From Reyranella sp. (GTDB lineage: Bacteria > Pseudomonadota > Alphaproteobacteria > Reyranellales > Reyranellaceae), in the NCBI GenBank assembly GCA_019750135.1, contig JAIEOV010000006.1, forward strand, positions 1 to 64,000: a stretch of DNA of 64,000 nt, read 5' to 3'. Position numbers and translations under genes: made by a program. Every line of letters starts with the position of its first letter. Positions within the stretch are counted from its first letter, which is position 1. Of the stretch, positions 45,689-54,074 are shown piece by piece. The notes under the pieces are model-generated. The model was not told where the DNA came from and searched no databases. It saw nothing but the letters and a program-made list of their open reading frames with translations.

Positions 45689-46777
45689 GTGCGGGCCGTG
45701 AGGCGCGGACAGGCCGGGCTGCGGCTCGTATTGCTGGTCGCCATCCCGTTGGTGGCGATCGCGGGCGGCGCGTTCTGGTGGCTGTCGGGCGGCCGCTTCG
45801 TCAGCACCGACAACGCCTATGTGAAGGCGCATATCGTGCAGATCGCGCCCGAGATCTCGGGCCAGGTGCGGCGCGTGCTGGCGCGCGACCACCAGGAGGT
45901 CCATGCCGGCGAGCCGCTGATGACCATCGAATCGCGGCCCTTCAAGCTGGCGCTGGACAGCGCCGAGGCCGAGCTCGACGCGGCGCGCACCCAGGTCGAG
46001 ACGCTGCGCGGCACCTGGCGCGAGGTCGTGGCCGAGCTGGCCGATGCCGAGGCGCGCGCCGACTACTTCAAGCGCCAGTGGCAGCGCCAGGAAGAGCTCG
46101 CGGTCAAGGGCATAACCTCGGCCTCCAAGCGCGAGGAATCGCAGAACGACGCGCGCGCCGCTGCCGACCGCGTCACCTCGGTGCGCGAGAAGTTGCAGCG
46201 CGTCCTGGTGGCGCTGAACGGCGATCCGCAGATGTCGGCCGACGAGCATCACCTGGTGCGCGACAAGACCGCGGCCCGCGAACGCGCCGCGCTCGATCTG
46301 TCGCGCACCACCATCCGGGCGCCGGTCGACGGCGTCGTGGTGAACATGCGCGTCCAGCAGGGCGAACAGGTCAAGGCGGCGGCGCCGCTGTTCGTGCTGG
46401 TCGTGGTGAGCCGGCCGTGGGTCGAGGCCAACTTCAAGGAGACCGAGCTCACGCACGTGCGGGTCGGCCAGAAGGCGACGGTGGTGCTCGATACCTATCC
46501 CGACGTGACCTGGGAGGCGGTGGTCGAGAGCCTGAGCCCGGCGACCGGCGCGGAATTCGCCGTGCTGCCGCCGCAGAACGCCTCGGGCAACTGGGTCAAG
46601 GTCGTGCAGCGCCTGCCGGTGAAGCTGCGCCTGGCGCCGCAGGCCGGCGAGCCGCCGCTGCGCGCCGGCATGACCGCGACGGTCAAGATCGACACCGGCC
46701 GCGAGCGCACGCTGGCGACGACGGTCGGCCAGATGCTGGGCGGCCGCAACGCCGACGCGGCGACGGTCGAAAAGTAA
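45689..46777 (+). CDS. HlyD/EmrA-type membrane fusion protein
   Basis: A 362-residue adaptor that links an inner-membrane pump to the outer membrane. One N-terminal membrane helix (LVLLVAIPLVAIAGGAFWWL) is followed by the biotinyl-lipoyl half motif TDNAYVKAHIVQIAPEISGQ, a coiled-coil hairpin (~90-190) and the second half motif TTIRAPVDGVVVNMRVQQGE, then a beta-barrel with GQKATVVLDTYP. Partner is most likely the divergent DHA2 transporter. Start is GTG; 45689 and 45698 are equally open. Confidence 0.9.
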   Translation: MRAVRRGQAGLRLVLLVAIPLVAIAGGAFWWLSGGRFVSTDNAYVKAHIVQIAPEISGQVRRVLARDHQEVHAGEPLMTIESRPFKLALDSAEAELDAARTQVETLRGTWREVVAELADAEARADYFKRQWQRQEELAVKGITSASKREESQNDARAAADRVTSVREKLQRVLVALNGDPQMSADEHHLVRDKTAARERAALDLSRTTIRAPVDGVVVNMRVQQGEQVKAAAPLFVLVVVSRPWVEANFKETELTHVRVGQKATVVLDTYPDVTWEAVVESLSPATGAEFAVLPPQNASGNWVKVVQRLPVKLRLAPQAGEPPLRAGMTATVKIDTGRERTLATTVGQMLGGRNADAATVEK

Positions 46778-46781
46778 ACGT

Positions 46782-46851
46782 GAGCGCGGGCCTCTGGCCC
46801 GCTCAGACGCGCATGTGAATGCGCTCTTGCGGGCCGGAGGCCCGCGCTCCC
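46782..46851. repeat. Interspersed palindrome, copy 2
   Basis: GAGCGCGGGCCTCTGGCCCG and the inverted GGGCCGGAGGCCCGCGCTCC flank a 24-base spacer. Same family as 28265-28386, 61400-61452 and 63597-63649. It fills the gap between the converging HlyD and sulfatase genes and could end both transcripts. Confidence 0.85.
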
Positions 46852-48663
46852 TTAAAGATTGATGCCGGCGGCCTTGCCCCAGTCGATGAAGTCCTTGAAC
46901 GGCAGGAAGCTGCCGTCGTCGACGCCGATCTCGCTGGCGGTCAGGGCATTCAGCTTGGCGTTCATTCGCGCGATCAGGTCGCGGTTGGCGTCGAAGTCGT
47001 AGGCGAGGTTCACGACCTCGTCGGGATCGGCCTGCAGATCGTAGAGCTCGAGGTCGTTCTTGGCGCGCAGGTCGTCCAGGGTCGTCGGGGTGTTGAAGCC
47101 GCGGAACGGGAAGTAGCGCGTGAAGCGGTAGCGCTCGTCGGTGATCGACCGGATGGCGACGCGGAGCGACCAGTCGATCGGGAACAGCTCGATCGCTCGC
47201 AGCTGGTCGACCTTGGCGACCTGCTTGTTGAATAACGTCTCGTACAGATACTTGGTGAAGCCGGGGTCGTGGACCATGAGCTGGCTGTAGCAGAACAGCA
47301 CGCCGCCGCGCGTGCGGCTGAACTCGGGATTGACCGGCTGGCGCAAGAGCGGCGTCAGGTCCTTGCCCTTCATGCGTGCCATCACGTCGGCCACCGGCGT
47401 CGTCGCCTTGCCGGTCATGGCGACGAGGGTGGGCACGAAGTCGAGATGCGACGTCGTCTCGCGGCAGCGCTGGCCGCCCGGAAAGGCGGGATGCACGACG
47501 ATCATCGGCACGTGGTTCTGCTGGCTGTAGGCCGTCGTGCCCTTGCCGGAGAGGCCGCCGTGCGAGCCCAGAAGCTCGCCATGGTCGGAGGTGAAGACGA
47601 TGATGGTGTTGTCTGTGAGGCTGAGGCGATCGAGCTGGTTCAGCACCTGCACGATCTGCTGGTCGACGTCCTGGATGGCGTTGAAATAGTAGTTCTGGCG
47701 CAGGCGCACGCGCCATTCGTCATTGGGGATCAGCCCCGTCAGGTAGCCGTTGGCCTCATGGTAGATGCGGTGCGCGGCCACTCGGCCCGGCGCGTCGAGC
47801 GACTGCTGCCAGGTGTTCTGCAGGGGCAGGTTGTTCCATTCCTGCCGGTACAGCGAATCCTCGGGCGGGAAGGCGATGGCGAGCTTGGCGTCCTTGGCCT
47901 GCACCGGCTGTCCGGGCTGGTCGGTGTTGACCCACATCACGTCGTGCGGATTGACGAAGTTCACCGCGAGGTACCAGGGCTGCTTGCGGTCCGCCATCGG
48001 CCGGCCGTTGGCTTTCAGCCACTGCATGGCCTGCGCTGCCGTGACGGCGTCGTACTGGTAGCCGCCCAGCGCGCCCTCGATGTAGTCGCCGGAGCCGGTG
48101 TAGTCGTAGAAGCCGTAGTCCTTGTCCATCGTCGATTCGAACAGCGCCTTGATGTCGTTGGCGCGGTTCTCCATCGCCATGGCGCCGTTCAGGTGCCATT
48201 TGCCCTTGTAGGCAGTGTAGTAGCCGAGTTTGCGCAGGATCTTGCCGATGGTCGGCAGCTTGGGATCCAGGCTCTTCTGATAGGGAACGCCGGCATTGTC
48301 GAAGATGCCGTTGAGAGGCTGGTGCAGGCCCGTGTAGATCACCGCCCGCGACGCCGAGCACATGTCGGCCGCGATGTGATGGTTCACGAAGAAGGTGCCG
48401 GCGTTGCGCAGCCGTTCGCGGCCGGGCAGCGACACCGGCCACGTGTAGCCCATGAACTGTTCCTGGTCGGTCAGGATGAACAGGATGTTGTAGCCGCCGT
48501 CGTTCGAGCCCGGCGCGTCGGCCGAGGGGAACTTCGATTCGCTGCCGCCGGTGATGGCGGGGGCGGGCGCCTGGGCGATGGCAGTGTCGGCTGCCATGGT
48601 GGCGCCGGCGAGTGCGGCTCCCGCTTTTATGAACGTCCGGCGGGAAGAAGTGGAATCGGTCAT
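46852..48663 (-). CDS. Tat-exported sulfatase (alkaline phosphatase superfamily)
   Basis: A 603-residue hydrolase. The leader SSRRTFIKAGAALAGATMAA is a twin-arginine signal. The catalytic Cys102 is in ADMCSASRAVIYTGLHQ, matching C-x-[P/A]-x-R, the site converted to formylglycine. Metal ligands are in FILTDQEQ and FTSDHGELLGSHGGL; YYTAYKGKWHLNG is the second sulfatase signature. Substrate (sulfate or phosphonate ester) is unknown. Tat export suits a protein modified to formylglycine in the cytosol before transport; no modifying enzyme is in the window. ATG 48663 begins the leader. Confidence 0.9.
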   Translation of the reverse strand: MTDSTSSRRTFIKAGAALAGATMAADTAIAQAPAPAITGGSESKFPSADAPGSNDGGYNILFILTDQEQFMGYTWPVSLPGRERLRNAGTFFVNHHIAADMCSASRAVIYTGLHQPLNGIFDNAGVPYQKSLDPKLPTIGKILRKLGYYTAYKGKWHLNGAMAMENRANDIKALFESTMDKDYGFYDYTGSGDYIEGALGGYQYDAVTAAQAMQWLKANGRPMADRKQPWYLAVNFVNPHDVMWVNTDQPGQPVQAKDAKLAIAFPPEDSLYRQEWNNLPLQNTWQQSLDAPGRVAAHRIYHEANGYLTGLIPNDEWRVRLRQNYYFNAIQDVDQQIVQVLNQLDRLSLTDNTIIVFTSDHGELLGSHGGLSGKGTTAYSQQNHVPMIVVHPAFPGGQRCRETTSHLDFVPTLVAMTGKATTPVADVMARMKGKDLTPLLRQPVNPEFSRTRGGVLFCYSQLMVHDPGFTKYLYETLFNKQVAKVDQLRAIELFPIDWSLRVAIRSITDERYRFTRYFPFRGFNTPTTLDDLRAKNDLELYDLQADPDEVVNLAYDFDANRDLIARMNAKLNALTASEIGVDDGSFLPFKDFIDWGKAAGINL

Positions 48664-48725
48664 TGGTACACTCCGCGAACTCGTATCGTCTTGCGCCTGA
48701 TGCTCAGGCGCCTGCTTGGCCAGCG

Positions 48726-49007
48726 CTATGCTGCGTGGCCCACTTCCCATCCCTTGCAGGGGAGGAGGATGGATTTGGGCACTGGTTTCTCGCCGTTGGA
48801 GTAATAGGCGACCATGCGGCGCGACAGGCCGAGAGCGTCAGCTGTCTTTGCCAGCGACAGGCCATGCCTCAGCCGCCATTCGAGGAAGGCGCGTGCATCC
48901 TTCGTGCCCAGTCGCCGACAGGGTTTCGAGCCAAAGTGAATCGGTGCCCAATTCGACGCCGGACGGCCATTCCAGGGAGTGACCCCACTCGTCTCGCTTT
49001 CGTCGCT
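48726..49007 (-). pseudogene. Remnant of a DUF2442/helix-turn-helix gene, no start codon and frameshifted
   Basis: Reading the minus strand just after the BNR-gene stop, one frame gives GHSLEWPSGVELGTDSLWLE, which fits the C-terminal part of a DUF2442 domain. From about 48905 a frame shifted by one base (insertion type) gives DARAFLEWRLRHGLSLAKTA, then DALGLSRRMVAYYSNGEKPV and KGWE before a TAG at 48726-48728. That second part is a helix-turn-helix often fused to DUF2442. The N-terminal half and any start codon are missing, so this is a decayed gene. Confidence 0.65.
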
Positions 49008-49010
49008 CGT

Positions 49011-50063
49011 TCAGCCGCAGGCCACCGAATAGATGTGTTGCACCTCGCCCGGCAACGGCATCGCCTGCCAGGTCTTGCCGGCATCCTGGGTTCCGAACAC
49101 CTCGCCGTCGTAGCGGGCGCCGATATAGACCTGCTTGGGATCGCTGGGATGCAGGCCGATCGACATGATCGTGCCGTGCACCTGGACCTTGTCGAAGCGC
49201 TGCCAGCTCTGGCCGCCGTCGGCGCTGCGATAGAGGCCGCCGTCGTGGCTGGCGGCGGCGACGGAGAGCGCCGCGTAGAGCGTGTTGGGCTCGGTCGGCG
49301 ATGCCTTGACGTCGCGGCCGTAGGTGGTGGGCGAGAAGCGTCCGACCTCCATGTCCTGCCAGCTCTTGCCGCCGTCGCGGGTGCGGAACAGGCCCATGCG
49401 CAGCGCCACGATCGGCGAATCGGGGTCGGCCGCGTTGATCGTCACGGCATGGCCGTCGAGCATGCCTTCGGCGGTGGTGTCGCTCACGATCTTGCTCTTG
49501 AGATGCGGCCGCTCCGACAGCTCGATCAGCCCGGCGCTGCAATCCTCCCAGGTCTCGCCGCCGTCGCTCGAACGCATCACGCCGTTGATCTCCAGCGCGG
49601 CGTAGATCTCGTCGGGCTTCTTGGGGTTCTGCGCCAGGCGCATCACGCGGGACGCGAACGGCCCCGTGCAATGCGTGCCGATCTTCGGCGTAGCGAGCTT
49701 CTTCCAGTTCGCGCCGCCATCGTCGCTGCGATAGACGTCGATCGGCGAGGCGCCGGCGAAGATGCGCTTGGGATCCCGGCTGTCGACCAGGAAGCTCCAG
49801 ACCTGCTTCTTGTCGTCGGGGAAGCCGGTGCGGCGGAAGGTGGCGCCGCGATCGGTGCTGCGCCACACGCCGTCGCTGGTGCCGGCGAACACAGTCTCGG
49901 GATCGCTGGGATGCACGACGACGGTGTAGGCCTCGACGGCGCCCAGCACGTGCTGCCAGTCGCCGCCGTCGGCGGCGCGGCGGAAGATGCCTACTTTGCC
50001 CTTGTGGTCGGGCTTGCCGAAGTAGCCCGCGACGCCGACGTAGATCTGCGACTGCTCAGCCAT
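49011..50063 (-). CDS. BNR/VPS10-like repeat (sialidase-fold) protein
   Basis: A 350-residue cytosolic propeller. Repeats of the Asp-box type recur through the chain: GVWRSTDRGATFRRTGF, DVYRSDDGGANWKKL, GVMRSSDGGETWED, GLFRTRDGGKSWQDM, GLYRSADGGQSWQRF and GEVFGTQDAGKTWQAM. The HPSDP phrases between them are typical of photosystem-assembly/BNR-repeat proteins. There is no signal peptide and no obvious active site, so a structural or binding role is as likely as hydrolysis. It is 15 bases downstream of the Liv-type receptor gene on the same strand, so co-transcribed. Confidence 0.82.
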   Translation of the reverse strand: MAEQSQIYVGVAGYFGKPDHKGKVGIFRRAADGGDWQHVLGAVEAYTVVVHPSDPETVFAGTSDGVWRSTDRGATFRRTGFPDDKKQVWSFLVDSRDPKRIFAGASPIDVYRSDDGGANWKKLATPKIGTHCTGPFASRVMRLAQNPKKPDEIYAALEINGVMRSSDGGETWEDCSAGLIELSERPHLKSKIVSDTTAEGMLDGHAVTINAADPDSPIVALRMGLFRTRDGGKSWQDMEVGRFSPTTYGRDVKASPTEPNTLYAALSVAAASHDGGLYRSADGGQSWQRFDKVQVHGTIMSIGLHPSDPKQVYIGARYDGEVFGTQDAGKTWQAMPLPGEVQHIYSVACG

Positions 50064-50078
50064 GGCTGTGTCTCCTCG

Positions 50079-51293
50079 TTACTTTTTGATCATCGGGCAT
50101 TCGCCCTGGTCGATCGGGCGGAATGCCTCTTCCGCCGACATCTTGGTGATGAGCTTGTAGTAGTCGTAGGGTCCCTTGGACTCCGACGGCTTCTTGACCT
50201 CGAAGAGGTACATGTCGTGCATCTTGCGGCCGTCGGCGCGGATGTAGCTCTGGCCGAAGACCGGGTCGTCCCACTTGATCTCCTTGAGCTTGGCCATCAC
50301 GGCGTCGGCATTGTCGGTGCCGGCCGCCTTCACGGCCTGCAGGTACTGCAGCGCGCCCGAGTAGAAGCCGGCCTGCACGCTGGTCGGCATCTTGCCGTTG
50401 TTCTTGGCGGCAAAGCGCTTGGCGAAGGCGCGCGTCTTGTCGTTGAGATCCCAGTAGAAGGCCTCGGTGAGGTTTAGTCCCTGGGCGCGCTCGAGGCCGA
50501 GCGAATGCACGTCGGAGATGAAGACCAGCAGTCCGGCGAGCTTCTGGCCGCCCTTGACGATGCCGAACTCCGAGGCCTGCTTGATCGCGTTGATGGTGTC
50601 GCCGCCGGCGTTGGCGAGTCCGATCACCTTGGCCTTGGAGGACTGGGCCTGCAGCAGGAACGACGAGAAGTCGCTGGTGTTGATCGGATGCCGCACCTCG
50701 CCCAGCACCTTGCCGCCCGCCTTGGTCACGACGTTGGCGACGTCGCGCTGCAGGGCATAGCCGAAGGCGTAGTCGGCGGTGAGGAAGAACCAGCTGTCGC
50801 CACCGGCCTTGACGACCGCCGAGCCGGTGCCGTTGGCCAGCGCGAAGGTGTCGTAGACCCAGTGCACCGTGTAGGCGTTGCAGAGCTTGCCGGTGATGTC
50901 CGACGATGCGGGATCGGGCGCGATGTAGATCCGCTTCTTGTCGGCGGCCACGCGCGAGGTGGCGATCGACGAGGAGGACGCGCCGGCGCCCAGGATCATG
51001 TCGACGCCTTCGGTGTCGTACCAGCGGCCGGCGATGGTGGCGGCGACGTCGGCCTTGTTCTGGACGTCCGCCTGCACGATCTCGATCTTCTTGCCGCCGA
51101 TCGTCCCGCCGAAATCCTCGATCGCCATCTGCGTGGCGATCACGGCGCCGGGGCCGTTGATGTCGGCATAGAGGCTCGACATGTCGGTGAGCACGCCGAT
51201 CTTGACCGTGTCGCCGCTCAGCTGCTGGCCGAACGTCGGCCCCGCCGCCATCGCCGCGGCGGCCAGTACTGCACCACAAAACGCACGCTTCAT
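50079..51293 (-). CDS. ABC transporter substrate-binding protein, branched-chain amino acid (Liv/HAAT) type
   Basis: A 404-residue periplasmic receptor. Leader AFCGAVLAAAAMAAGPTFG. The mature start VKIGVLTDMSSLYADINGPG and motifs IEIVQADVQNKADVAATIAG, SWFFLTADYAFGYALQRDV and VIGLANAGGDTINAIKQASE place it in the Leu/Ile/Val-binding family, type 1 periplasmic fold. Many members in these bacteria bind aromatic or carboxylic acids rather than amino acids. No permease or ATPase genes are adjacent, so it is an orphan receptor here. ATG 51293 follows GGGAGGGG. Divergent from the dienelactone hydrolase. Confidence 0.88.
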   Translation of the reverse strand: MKRAFCGAVLAAAAMAAGPTFGQQLSGDTVKIGVLTDMSSLYADINGPGAVIATQMAIEDFGGTIGGKKIEIVQADVQNKADVAATIAGRWYDTEGVDMILGAGASSSSIATSRVAADKKRIYIAPDPASSDITGKLCNAYTVHWVYDTFALANGTGSAVVKAGGDSWFFLTADYAFGYALQRDVANVVTKAGGKVLGEVRHPINTSDFSSFLLQAQSSKAKVIGLANAGGDTINAIKQASEFGIVKGGQKLAGLLVFISDVHSLGLERAQGLNLTEAFYWDLNDKTRAFAKRFAAKNNGKMPTSVQAGFYSGALQYLQAVKAAGTDNADAVMAKLKEIKWDDPVFGQSYIRADGRKMHDMYLFEVKKPSESKGPYDYYKLITKMSAEEAFRPIDQGECPMIKK

Positions 51294-51381
51294 CAGAAGT
51301 CCCCTCCCAGGGCTTTGTTGTTGAGGAAACCCTAGCAAGGTGCTGGCATGGGCAACAAGCACGAGGAAGGAAACAAGGCGG

Positions 51382-52122
51382 ATGATCGAGAAGATTCTGG
51401 ATGTCCCGACCAAGGACGGGGCCATGGAAACCTTCGTTTGCTATCCGGAACGGGGCGGGCCGTACCCGCCGATCCTGTTCCTGATGGACGCCCCGGGCAT
51501 CCGCGAGGAACTCTACGACATGAGCCGCCGGCTGGCGACGTCGGGCTACTATGTGTTGCTGCCCAATCTCTATTACCGCGCCGGCAGGGACACCAAGTAC
51601 GGCCCCGACGTCCTGGACAAAGGCAGCGCCGAGCAGGCGCGCATGCGGGCGGTGCGCACCAAGATGACCATCCCGCCGGTCATGGACGACATCGCCGCCC
51701 TGATCGCCTTTGCCGATTCACAGAAGGAATCGAAGAAAGGGCCGGTCGGGACTCATGGCTACTGCATGAGCGGCCCGTACTCGCTGGCGGCCGCGGCGCG
51801 CTATCCCGACCGTATCGCGGCTGCGGCCTCGTTCTACGGCACCTGGCTGGTGAGCGATGCGGTCGAGAGCCCGCATCTCACCTTGGGCAAGGCCAAGGGC
51901 GAGCTCTACATCTCCTGTGCCGAACACGACGAGCTGGCGCCGCCCGACATGGTCAAGGAGCTGAAGAAGCTGTTCGACGCCTCGGGCGCCAAGGGCGAGT
52001 TGGAGATCCAGCCCGGCGTCCACCACGGCTTCGCCTTCCCGCAACGCTGGTGTTACGACAAGCCGGCTGCCGAGCGGCACTGGGAGCGCCTGATCGCGCT
52101 GTATCGCCGGAACCTGGGCTAG
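51382..52122 (+). CDS. Dienelactone hydrolase family protein
   Basis: A 246-residue alpha/beta hydrolase. The nucleophile Cys128 is in HGYCMSGPY (G-x-C-x-G), the acid in SCAEHDELAPP, and the His in VHHGFAFPQR (214/215), matching the Cys-His-Asp triad of dienelactone hydrolases from chlorocatechol breakdown. Cytosolic. Eleven bases separate it from the HpaB-family gene, so they form a two-gene operon likely used on an aromatic or lactone compound. ATG 51382 is preferred over an upstream ATG lacking a ribosome site. Confidence 0.88.
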   Translation: MIEKILDVPTKDGAMETFVCYPERGGPYPPILFLMDAPGIREELYDMSRRLATSGYYVLLPNLYYRAGRDTKYGPDVLDKGSAEQARMRAVRTKMTIPPVMDDIAALIAFADSQKESKKGPVGTHGYCMSGPYSLAAAARYPDRIAAAASFYGTWLVSDAVESPHLTLGKAKGELYISCAEHDELAPPDMVKELKKLFDASGAKGELEIQPGVHHGFAFPQRWCYDKPAAERHWERLIALYRRNLG

Positions 52123-52132
52123 GGAGGACGTC

Positions 52133-53542
52133 ATGGGCCTCAAGACCGCCGCGGCCTACGTCGAGAGCCTGCGCGATGGCCGCGTCACCTACTGGGACGG
52201 CGAGCGCATCGACGACATCACCACGCATCCGCGCTTTCGGGTGCCGATCGAGGTGGCATCGCGAGACTACGACTATGCCGATCCGCAGCAGGGCGAGCTG
52301 CGGGCCTTCACGACGGAGGAGGGCGGCCGCGCCCATCGCATCTACCAGGTGCCGCGCGACGAGGCCGACCTGGCCAAGCGCGTCGAGCTGATGAACCACA
52401 CCTCGATCGTCGGCCTCGTGAGTGGCGTCTACATGGCGCTGATGAGTGTCAAGGACGCCGTCGCCAAGGTGAACCCGCAGTACGCGGCCAACATCGAAGC
52501 GATGTACCGCCATGCCCGCGACAACGACCTGCGCGCGGCCGAGGTCATCACCGACGCCAAGGGCGACCGCAAGCGCAAGGCGCACGAGCAGGACGACCCG
52601 GACCTCTATCTGCGCATCGTCGAGCGGCGCAACGACGGCATCGTGGTGCGCGGCGCCAAGCTGCACATCACCGGCGCCTCGCTCTGCCACGAACTGGTGG
52701 TGATGCCGACGAAGGGCATGCGCCAGGACGAGACCGACTATGCGGTGTCGTTCTCGATTCCGGTCAACACCAAGGGCGTGAAGGTCATCAATCGCAGCTT
52801 CGCGCCGGCCGAGCTCAATGCCTTCGACTACCCGGCGAGCGCGCACCACAGCATCCCCGAGGGCTTCGTGGTGTTCGACGACGTGTTCGTGCCCTGGGAC
52901 CGCGTGTTCCTGGCGGGCGAGGTCCAGCTTGCCAGCCTGTTCGCCCAGTCGCTCGGCCTGTGGGAGCGCACCGGCGGCGTGGTCGATGCCGCGCGGGTGT
53001 CTCAGCTCTATGTCGGCCTCGCCCAGCTCGTGCTCGAGCACCAGGGCAAGGAGCGGGATCCGGTCGCCCAGAACGCCGTCTCCGAGCTCATCAACTTCGC
53101 CGAGATGATGCGCATGAGCCTGGACTATGCCTGCCGGCACTTCGAGCGCACGCCGTCGGGCATGATCCATCCCAACACGCTCGCCATCAACGTTGCCAAG
53201 TTCCACTGGGCGTCGAACTACCACGCCATGGTGCGCCACCTGCACGATGTCAGCGGCGGGCTGGTCATCACCGTGCCGCTGGAGGCCGACCTCCGGAACG
53301 AGGAGTCGGGCAAGTACCTGCGCAAGTACCTCCGGAGCGTGCCGGGCGCGGAGCCGGAGACCCGGATGCGCATCTACAACCTGATCCGCGACCTCACGGC
53401 CGACGCCTATGGCGGCTGGCAATTCGTCGTGGCCCTGCAGGCGGGCGGCGGGCTGAATGCCCAGCGCATCATGATGCACCGCACCTATCCGATGGCCGAT
53501 GCCAAGGCGAAGGCCCTCGCTGCAGCGGGGGCGAAAGGCTAG
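52133..53542 (+). CDS. 4-hydroxyphenylacetate 3-hydroxylase (HpaB) family flavoenzyme
   Basis: A 469-residue protein of the HpaB/acyl-CoA-dehydrogenase-like fold. N-terminal YVESLRDGRVTYWDGERIDD and HPRFRVPIEVASRDYDYAD, middle VRGAKLHITGASLCHELVVM and FVVFDDVFVPWDRVFLAGEV, C-terminal DLTADAYGGWQFVVALQAGG. Two-component monooxygenases of this family hydroxylate phenols with reduced FAD. The iron-sulfur Cys set of 4-hydroxybutyryl-CoA dehydratase is not evident, so I favour a monooxygenase. No flavin reductase (HpaC) is adjacent. GGAGG precedes the ATG. Confidence 0.85.
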   Translation: MGLKTAAAYVESLRDGRVTYWDGERIDDITTHPRFRVPIEVASRDYDYADPQQGELRAFTTEEGGRAHRIYQVPRDEADLAKRVELMNHTSIVGLVSGVYMALMSVKDAVAKVNPQYAANIEAMYRHARDNDLRAAEVITDAKGDRKRKAHEQDDPDLYLRIVERRNDGIVVRGAKLHITGASLCHELVVMPTKGMRQDETDYAVSFSIPVNTKGVKVINRSFAPAELNAFDYPASAHHSIPEGFVVFDDVFVPWDRVFLAGEVQLASLFAQSLGLWERTGGVVDAARVSQLYVGLAQLVLEHQGKERDPVAQNAVSELINFAEMMRMSLDYACRHFERTPSGMIHPNTLAINVAKFHWASNYHAMVRHLHDVSGGLVITVPLEADLRNEESGKYLRKYLRSVPGAEPETRMRIYNLIRDLTADAYGGWQFVVALQAGGGLNAQRIMMHRTYPMADAKAKALAAAGAKG

Positions 53543-53600
53543 GGGGTGGCTGTAACGAAGTCAGGGGGGCAGTCGTCTTGCTGAAACAAGGAGGCTGCCT

Positions 53601-54071
53601 ATGACAACGATTTTTTCCCGTTTCCTGCTCTTTTTCGCCATTTGCATCATTGTTGCCGGTCCCGCCACTGCGCAACGCACTGTCGATGGCTCGCGTCGCG
53701 CGTGGGACGAATGTCAGGCGAAGCAGAACGCGAGCCCCGCGTTTCTGGCATTGCGGCACAAAATCGGCTCGCGAGCCTCGCCGGACATCGCCTTCAGCAC
53801 GGACAAGGTGACGCTAGAAGAAGCGCAAAACCTGCGGGCCCTGCTTCGAGAGTACATAATTCCGTGTAGCCGATTCGCGACGGAAGTGGCCCAGGCGCGC
53901 CTTCCTGCAATTGTCCCCTTTATGGTGGCTTCCCAGGCCAAGGCAGACGCCAACTATGAGCGACTGATCGCGGGCGAAATAACCAGGGGCCAGTTCATTC
54001 GTGACGCCAGGGCTATCGACGCCGAGATGGATGCCGAAATCCGCCGACAGGACGGGGATGCCCCAAAATGA
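53601..54071 (+). CDS. Small exported protein, less GC-rich than neighbours
   Basis: A 156-residue protein with a leader (FLLFFAICIIVAGPATA, cleavage near residue 25) and a helical, charged mature part (VTLEEAQNLRALLREYIIPC, ITRGQFIRDARAIDAEMDAE) with two Cys. No family known to me. AAGGAGG precedes the ATG. Its third codon positions use far more A and T than nearby genes, a hint of foreign origin. It ends three bases before the convergent NHL-repeat gene. Confidence 0.7.
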   Translation: MTTIFSRFLLFFAICIIVAGPATAQRTVDGSRRAWDECQAKQNASPAFLALRHKIGSRASPDIAFSTDKVTLEEAQNLRALLREYIIPCSRFATEVAQARLPAIVPFMVASQAKADANYERLIAGEITRGQFIRDARAIDAEMDAEIRRQDGDAPK

Positions 54072-54074
54072 CTG

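Noticed and set aside
47269..50477. Long plus-strand frames opposite the sulfatase, BNR and receptor genes
   Set aside because: Antisense to intact genes with clear catalytic or repeat motifs; their composition is typical of reversed GC-rich codons.
52133..53542. 4-Hydroxybutyryl-CoA dehydratase
   Set aside because: Same superfamily, but the Cys/His ligands for the iron-sulfur cluster are not seen where expected; the HpaB-like monooxygenase group fits better.
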